From Thermothielavioides terrestris NRRL 8126 (lineage: Eukaryota; Ascomycota; Sordariomycetes; Sordariales; Chaetomiaceae): a DNA stretch of 64,000 nucleotides. The translations under genes and the position numbers were made by a program. The notes beneath the pieces were generated by a model. The model was given only the letters and a program-made list of their open reading frames with translations. It did not search any database and had not been told where the DNA came from. The stretch lies in contig NC_016461.1 of the NCBI RefSeq assembly GCF_000226115.1, positions 1,550,001-1,614,000 of the forward strand, given 5' to 3'. Positions 60,601-64,000 of this stretch are shown here, in pieces (the first letter of the stretch is position 1; each line of letters starts with the position of its first letter).

Positions 60601-62172
60601 GGCGTCGGCGTCGGAAGCGGAGCCCAGCTCGCCGCAGGAAGCGCCGTTGCAGACACCGCAACCAAACCAAGGAGCAACGCAGACAGAGACGGAGAGCAAC
60701 CGGCAAGAGAGCCGGGCCGGAACCGATGACGAAGGCGCAGAGAGCGACGGGGATAGCGCTGCCATCACGCTTGACGACATCTTGCCGGATGTAAAAGAAA
60801 TCCCGGAGGAGCTGCCGAAGCACGAAAAGAAGAGCCTCATGACCATGCTCACCAACTTCTGGGCCGAGCGCTCGGCCAGCGGCTGGCCGCAGCTGGAGTA
60901 TCCGATCAACGCGACGGACCACATCTTCTTCGACTCGGACGTGATCATCAAAGAGGACGAGCCAAGTTCGCTTGTAGCTTTTGCGCTCAGCTCCGAGGAT
61001 TACACGTCGAAGCTTGCCGAGATCCGGCAGAGGTGGGAGGTTTCGAAACAGCCCGACGCCGACGATAGCAGCGACGGCCTGGAAATGAAAGGGTTGCAGG
61101 GCTCGAATGGGGATGCGCCCGAGGCCGGAAGCGCCACCGAACACGATGTGGAGCTCGAGAAGAGCCTGCTCCGGCCGACGGGGATGCACGTCAAGTACCA
61201 GTTCACCGAAGGGTCGGCGAAGATGATGTGCCAAATCTTCTACGCCGAGCAGTTCGACGCCCTCCGGCGCAAGTGCGGCATAGCCGACCGGTTCGTCGAG
61301 TCCCTCTCGCGGTGCTTGAAATGGGACTCCAAGGGAGGCAAGACGAAGTCCGTCTTTCTCAAGACGCTGGACGACCGATTCATCCTGAAGTCCCTCTCGC
61401 CGAGCGAGACGTCTTCGTTCCTCCGGTTCGCGCCCGACTACTTCAGCATCATGGCCGAAGCGCTCTTCCACGACCTGCCGTCGGTGATCGCCAAGATGTT
61501 TGGCTTCTTCCGCGTCTTCATCAAGAATCCTCTCACCAACACGGACATCAAGCTCGACCTGCTGGTCATGGAGAATCTGTTCTACGACCGGTACCCCAGC
61601 CGCACGTTCGACCTCAAGGGGTCGATGCGCAACCGCAAAATCCAGTCGACGGGCGAGCAGAACGAGGTGCTGCTCGACGAGAACATGGTCGAGTACATCT
61701 ACGAGTCGCCGCTATTCGCGCGCGAGCACTCGAAGCGGCTGCTGCGGGCGTCCGTGTTCAACGATACGCTGTTCCTGGCGAAGCAGGACGTGATGGACTA
61801 CTCGCTCATGGTGGCGGTGGACGAGATCAGGAAGGAGATTGCCGTGGGCATCATCGACTGCATCCGGACCTACACGTGGGACAAGCAGCTCGAGAGCTGG
61901 ATCAAGAACCGCGGGTTTGCCGGCGGGGGGCGGAATCGGCCGACGGTGACGAGTCCGCGGGAGTATAAGAGCCGCTTCAGGGAGGCTATGGCGAGGTAAG
62001 GACTCTCTCTTTCTCTCTCTGGATAGCACTGCTTCTGGTTGGTGATGCAGGGAGTGCTAATGCGTGTGGCAGATACATTCTCCAATCTCCCAATTGCTGG
62101 CACACGTTCGGCAGCCGCCAGCTCCCGGGCACACCTGTAACGCCCAGACCGAGGTTTGAGGAGGATCTTTGA
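54620..62172 (+). CDS. FAB1: 1-phosphatidylinositol-3-phosphate 5-kinase Fab1 (PIKfyve)
   Basis: Fab1 makes PI(3,5)P2 on endosomes and vacuoles. Exons 54620-61995 and 62073-62172 give 2491 residues, a normal length. After a disordered Ser/Pro N-terminus, the FYVE zinc finger lies at about residues 420-490 (CKECFLCGTPFTAFRRKHHC, with the RKHHCR PI3P-binding motif). A Cpn60/TCP1-like domain spans about 840-1080 (VHGVVFTKNLALKSMPRKIR through GCTIALRGGSTEILSRMKRI). A Cys-rich region follows near 1310-1450 (IYMWNYCRHCKKHFGLMPM-like). The lipid kinase domain lies at about 2090-2460 (YDRYPSRTFDLKGSMRNR, DVMDYSLMVAVD, and AVGIIDCIRTYTWDKQLE). The last intron (GTAAGG donor, CTAATG branch site) must be removed; otherwise a TAA stop follows REAMAR and YILQSPNCWHTFGSRQLPGT plus the tail is lost. 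Identification is certain. Confidence 0.96.
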
Positions 62173-62665
62173 TATGGGATGACGACGGCACAGGAGGACG
62201 ACATGACGAGCATGACCAGTACATGTCGCAGACGGTTTCCATCATGACATAGCGATCGTTGGGCAGATATCTTTACTTTGTTGATTCGGTTGACGAGCAT
62301 GGTATGAAGCAGGGTCAGGGCGGGCATGCGGTGCAAAGTGTGTTTTTCCTCACGAAATATTAGGGGTTGACATTCGAGGCGTTTCAGAGCTTGGCCTGGT
62401 TGGTATTCTGGATGGAGTAAGGCGTTGGAACACTAGGTAGCCAGCATACACGCACGTCACTCTGAATGATGAAGGGAAGGTTTGGGAGCAGCTCCCGGGA
62501 ACGGGTGCAAAAGCGCAGCAAAGCAGTGCCTTTCCGATCCAAGCAGGTCATCGCCAGCAACAACACTAACGCAACAACGCCAACGCAGCAACGCCAACGC
62601 AACAAACACTAAGCGAAGAGAAACAGACAGAGCACACAGAAGAGGATGGCAAGCACTCGACCCTC
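62173..62665. other. Convergent spacer after FAB1
   Basis: 493 nt containing both 3' UTRs. A CAACGC-rich imperfect repeat (aacgcaacaacgccaacgcagcaacgcc) lies near 62569-62600. No coding feature. Confidence 0.55.
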
Positions 62666-63925
62666 CTAAGTCAAGCCCGTCGCCGCCATCCATGACTCGC
62701 CCACCCCCGTCATCGCCACGTCCACGCTCGGAGTCTCGTCTTCGGCTTCGCCTTCGTCAGCCTCTTCTTCTTCACCCGTGAGCGCTTCCTCTGGCTGCAA
62801 TTTCTCCGTTTCCTCGCGGGGATCCCAACTCTTCGGCACCGCCTTCGGGTTGACCGGCGGCAACTTGCCGCCGTCTCTCCGATCCTCGGCCCTCGACGAG
62901 GGCCGCGAGAAGGGGTTCAGCCGTGCCAGGGTGTCGCCCCAAGTGTGCTGGTTCGTGTCCAAGCCGATGGCTGTTTGTATGTCATCTGTCGTTAGCTTGG
63001 CATTCCCTCCAAGAACCCGGGGGGGGGGCGGGGTTGGAATGGAAAGAAGAAAACAGCAAACTCACCCTGCGCCACCATATCCGTCATGCGCGCCTCCAGG
63101 GTCTCCCGCTGCAGCCGCGTGTCGCCGACGGGGTACACGGCCGGCCCCGGCCGGAAGAGCACCTTCTCCTCGCGGTACGGCTGCAGCTTCGGCCGCATGT
63201 ACCGCCTGTCTGTCGGGTCCGACGCGAACGGGTCGTGCGTCATGCGCGGGTCGAGGTGCTCGTCGTCGGCGATGGCGCGCTCGGTGGCGTCCGACAGGTA
63301 TCCGGTGCCGAGCGGCCAGCGGTCGACGGACCAGAACTGGCGCCGGGGGCGGCGCTGTCGGTTGGTGGTGGTGGTGGTGGTGGTGGTCGTCGACGTCGTC
63401 GGGAGTGATGCCCAGTCCCAGTTGTGGTCGCGGACGAGCGTGGTCTGCGGGTTGCCCTCGGCGTCGAAGAAGTGGTGGACGCGGCCTGGCGCGAGCATCG
63501 TTTCGTTGGCGCTGGCTTCGGCGATGATGTGGCTGCGGATGAGAGCGAGTTCCTCGCGGCTCGGCTCGGCGTCGGCGCCTTCCATGGTGGCACAGGCGTG
63601 CGCCCACTTGGAGATGGACGAGCGGAGGTGCTGGGTTGGTACGGGCTGGATGGGGGACGTTTGGCTCGAGTGGGCTTGCTCGAGAGCGAAGATGGTGTAG
63701 CCGAGGCGGAAGGCTAGGGAGCGGAAGAAGTTGCCGATGGCACTGCTCTCGCTGACGTCGGGTTTATGCCCGGCCGGGACGATGCTGCTCCAGTCGGCGA
63801 TGTAGCCGAGGTGGCTCGGCCGCTCGCGGTTGTCTGCTTCCGTGGGCCAGACCACGCGGTGTTCGGGGAAGTACTCAACTCGGGGCCGCTGGACGACACC
63901 ATAGCATGTGGGATCAAGATGGAAC
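62666..63925 (-). CDS. Uncharacterised protein, 3' part; gene continues past right edge
   Basis: Minus-strand exons 63925-63066 and 62970-62666, joined by a 95-nt GT-AG intron. Upstream, CATAG at 63930-63926 looks like an acceptor. No good GT donor lies between it and base 64000, so the 5' exon or exons are outside the window. Visible product, about 388 residues: FHLDPTCYGVVQRPRVEYFP, SHLGYIADWSSIVPAGHKPD, IGNFFRSLAFRLGYTIFALE, a run of nine threonines near the middle, FWSVDRWPLGTGYLSDATER, and an acidic tail ending ESWMAATGLT. GNFFRSLAFRLGYTIFALEQ may be amphipathic or membrane-linked. I do not recognise the family. The intron and the coding pattern support a real gene. Confidence 0.75.
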
Positions 63926-64000
63926 CTATGAGCGGATCAGCAACCCCCTGAAAAAGCGATGGCAAAGGCTGCCATTATTGTCATAGTTGTCTTTGTCGCA

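Overview
The window looks like nuclear DNA of a filamentous ascomycete (Pezizomycotina; most likely a Sordariomycete, perhaps Sordariales/Chaetomiaceae, which is inference). Evidence: short GT-AG and GC-AG introns with CTGAC/CTAAC-type branch sites, fungal-type housekeeping proteins (Ero1, Cks1, Rsc4, Thg1, Swd1, Rpb1, Ssb, eIF4E, Fab1), GC-rich genic DNA, and one sharply bounded AT-rich island with a repeat-induced point mutation (RIP)-like signature.

Layout. 1-20 kb is gene-dense: ERO1 (-, 3' end cut by the left edge), CKS1 (-), RSC4 (+), an uncharacterised membrane protein (+), a TMA23-like G-patch protein (+), THG1 (-), SWD1 (+) and RPB1 (+). From 21.0 to 33.5 kb is a 12.5 kb gene-poor but GC-rich stretch where I can support only a 52-codon Cys/His-rich protein (-). 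A conserved 112-residue protein (+) follows at 33.5 kb. From 35.36 to 41.56 kb is a decayed Mutator-like (MULE) DNA transposon with 31-bp terminal inverted repeats and a minus-strand transposase relic full of stop codons. It is inserted 56 bp beyond the stop codon of an F-box/2EXR-like gene (-). From 43 to 64 kb is gene-dense again: Hsp70 SSB (-), eIF4E (+), a malonyl/acyl-CoA synthetase (-), a mitochondrial BolA-like protein (+), a 756-residue uncharacterised protein (-), the PI3P 5-kinase FAB1 (+), and the 3' part of an uncharacterised gene (-) cut by the right edge.

How the genes fit together. There are no operons. Five gene pairs are head-to-head and could share promoters: CKS1/RSC4, THG1/SWD1, SSB/eIF4E, the synthetase/BolA pair, and the 756-residue protein/FAB1. 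SSB with eIF4E links nascent-chain folding with cap binding. RPB1, RSC4 and SWD1 all act on chromatin transcription.

Most notable observations: (i) the MULE relic's mutation pattern removes CAG/CTG while keeping CAA/TTG; (ii) four of about 30 introns use GC donors, and one of these introns carries a 72-nt poly(A) run; (iii) the last heptad of the RPB1 CTD lies in a separate 28-nt exon, and intron retention would put a stop codon exactly at the junction. I found no CRISPR array, rRNA, convincing tRNA gene or biosynthetic cluster. Nothing here is clearly an undescribed system.
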